Shown: positions 14,893-14,931 of the stretch, one piece after another
Layout: every line of letters begins with the position of its first letter
Numbering within the stretch: position 1 is the first letter of the stretch
Assembly (NCBI GenBank): GCA_029879665.1
Contig: JAOUPW010000005.1
Span: 1-14,931, forward strand
Source: Rhodospirillales bacterium
Lineage (GTDB): Bacteria; Pseudomonadota; Alphaproteobacteria; Rhodospirillales; JAOUPW01
Direction: 5' to 3'
Length of the DNA: 14,931 nucleotides
Notes under the pieces: generated by a model
The model's database searches: none
The model's input: only the letters and a program-made list of their open reading frames with translations
Told to the model about the DNA's origin: nothing
Made by a program: the position numbers and the translations under genes

Positions 14893-14931
14893 TTTTTCCG
14901 CTTTTTTGAAATGTTATGTGCCGCGGGTGTT

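Overview
The window looks like part of a GC-rich (roughly 58-60% by eye) alphaproteobacterial chromosome, probably Rhodospirillales-like. That assignment rests on codon use, protein style and the aromatic-degradation gene content; no rRNA or marker gene confirms it. I see no tRNA, rRNA, CRISPR, insertion sequence or phage gene. Nearly all the sequence is one catabolic neighbourhood for an aromatic acid that is imported, activated to a CoA thioester and then degraded by beta-oxidation-like steps.

Layout. (1) 1-2498, minus strand, transcribed leftward: a BadH-like short-chain dehydrogenase, a crotonase-fold protein, then an acyl-CoA dehydrogenase cut by the window edge. The upstream region of this operon carries a perfect 40-bp palindrome at 2534-2573. 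(2) 2652-3692, minus: two tandem, related GNAT acetyltransferases. (3) 3693-3828: a divergent promoter region with an 18-bp inverted repeat. (4) 3829-9598, plus: an acyl-CoA thioesterase, a DUF4863/PnbB-like cupin-type protein, then a complete branched-chain-amino-acid-type (HAAT) ABC transporter with periplasmic binding protein, two permeases and two ATPases. (5) 9595-13783, minus and convergent with the transporter: a benzoate-CoA-ligase-type enzyme, a two-subunit class I CoA-transferase-like enzyme, and an alpha/beta hydrolase with the HGGYW signature of kynurenine formamidases. (6) 13921-14892, minus: a 4,5-dihydroxyphthalate decarboxylase-like protein.

How the parts fit (inference). The transporter brings in an aromatic carboxylate and the ligase makes the aryl-CoA. 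A ring-modifying enzyme, not in this window and possibly beyond the left edge, would dearomatise it. The acyl-CoA dehydrogenase, SDR and crotonase-fold protein would then process the alicyclic CoA thioester in the manner of BadH/BadI, and the CoA-transferase-like pair may take part in ring opening or CoA recycling. The thioesterase would rescue trapped CoA. The arylformamidase-like hydrolase and the PnbB-like protein both point to a nitrogen-bearing aromatic, so I favour an aerobic 2-aminobenzoyl-CoA (anthranilate) type pathway. Benzoate, salicylate or hydroxybenzoate remain possible.

No transcriptional regulator, thiolase or ring oxygenase is encoded here. The most notable unexplained signals are the 40-bp double operator, a related operator in the divergent promoter, the non-canonical catalytic residues of the crotonase, and the PnbB-like protein in a CoA-thioester pathway.
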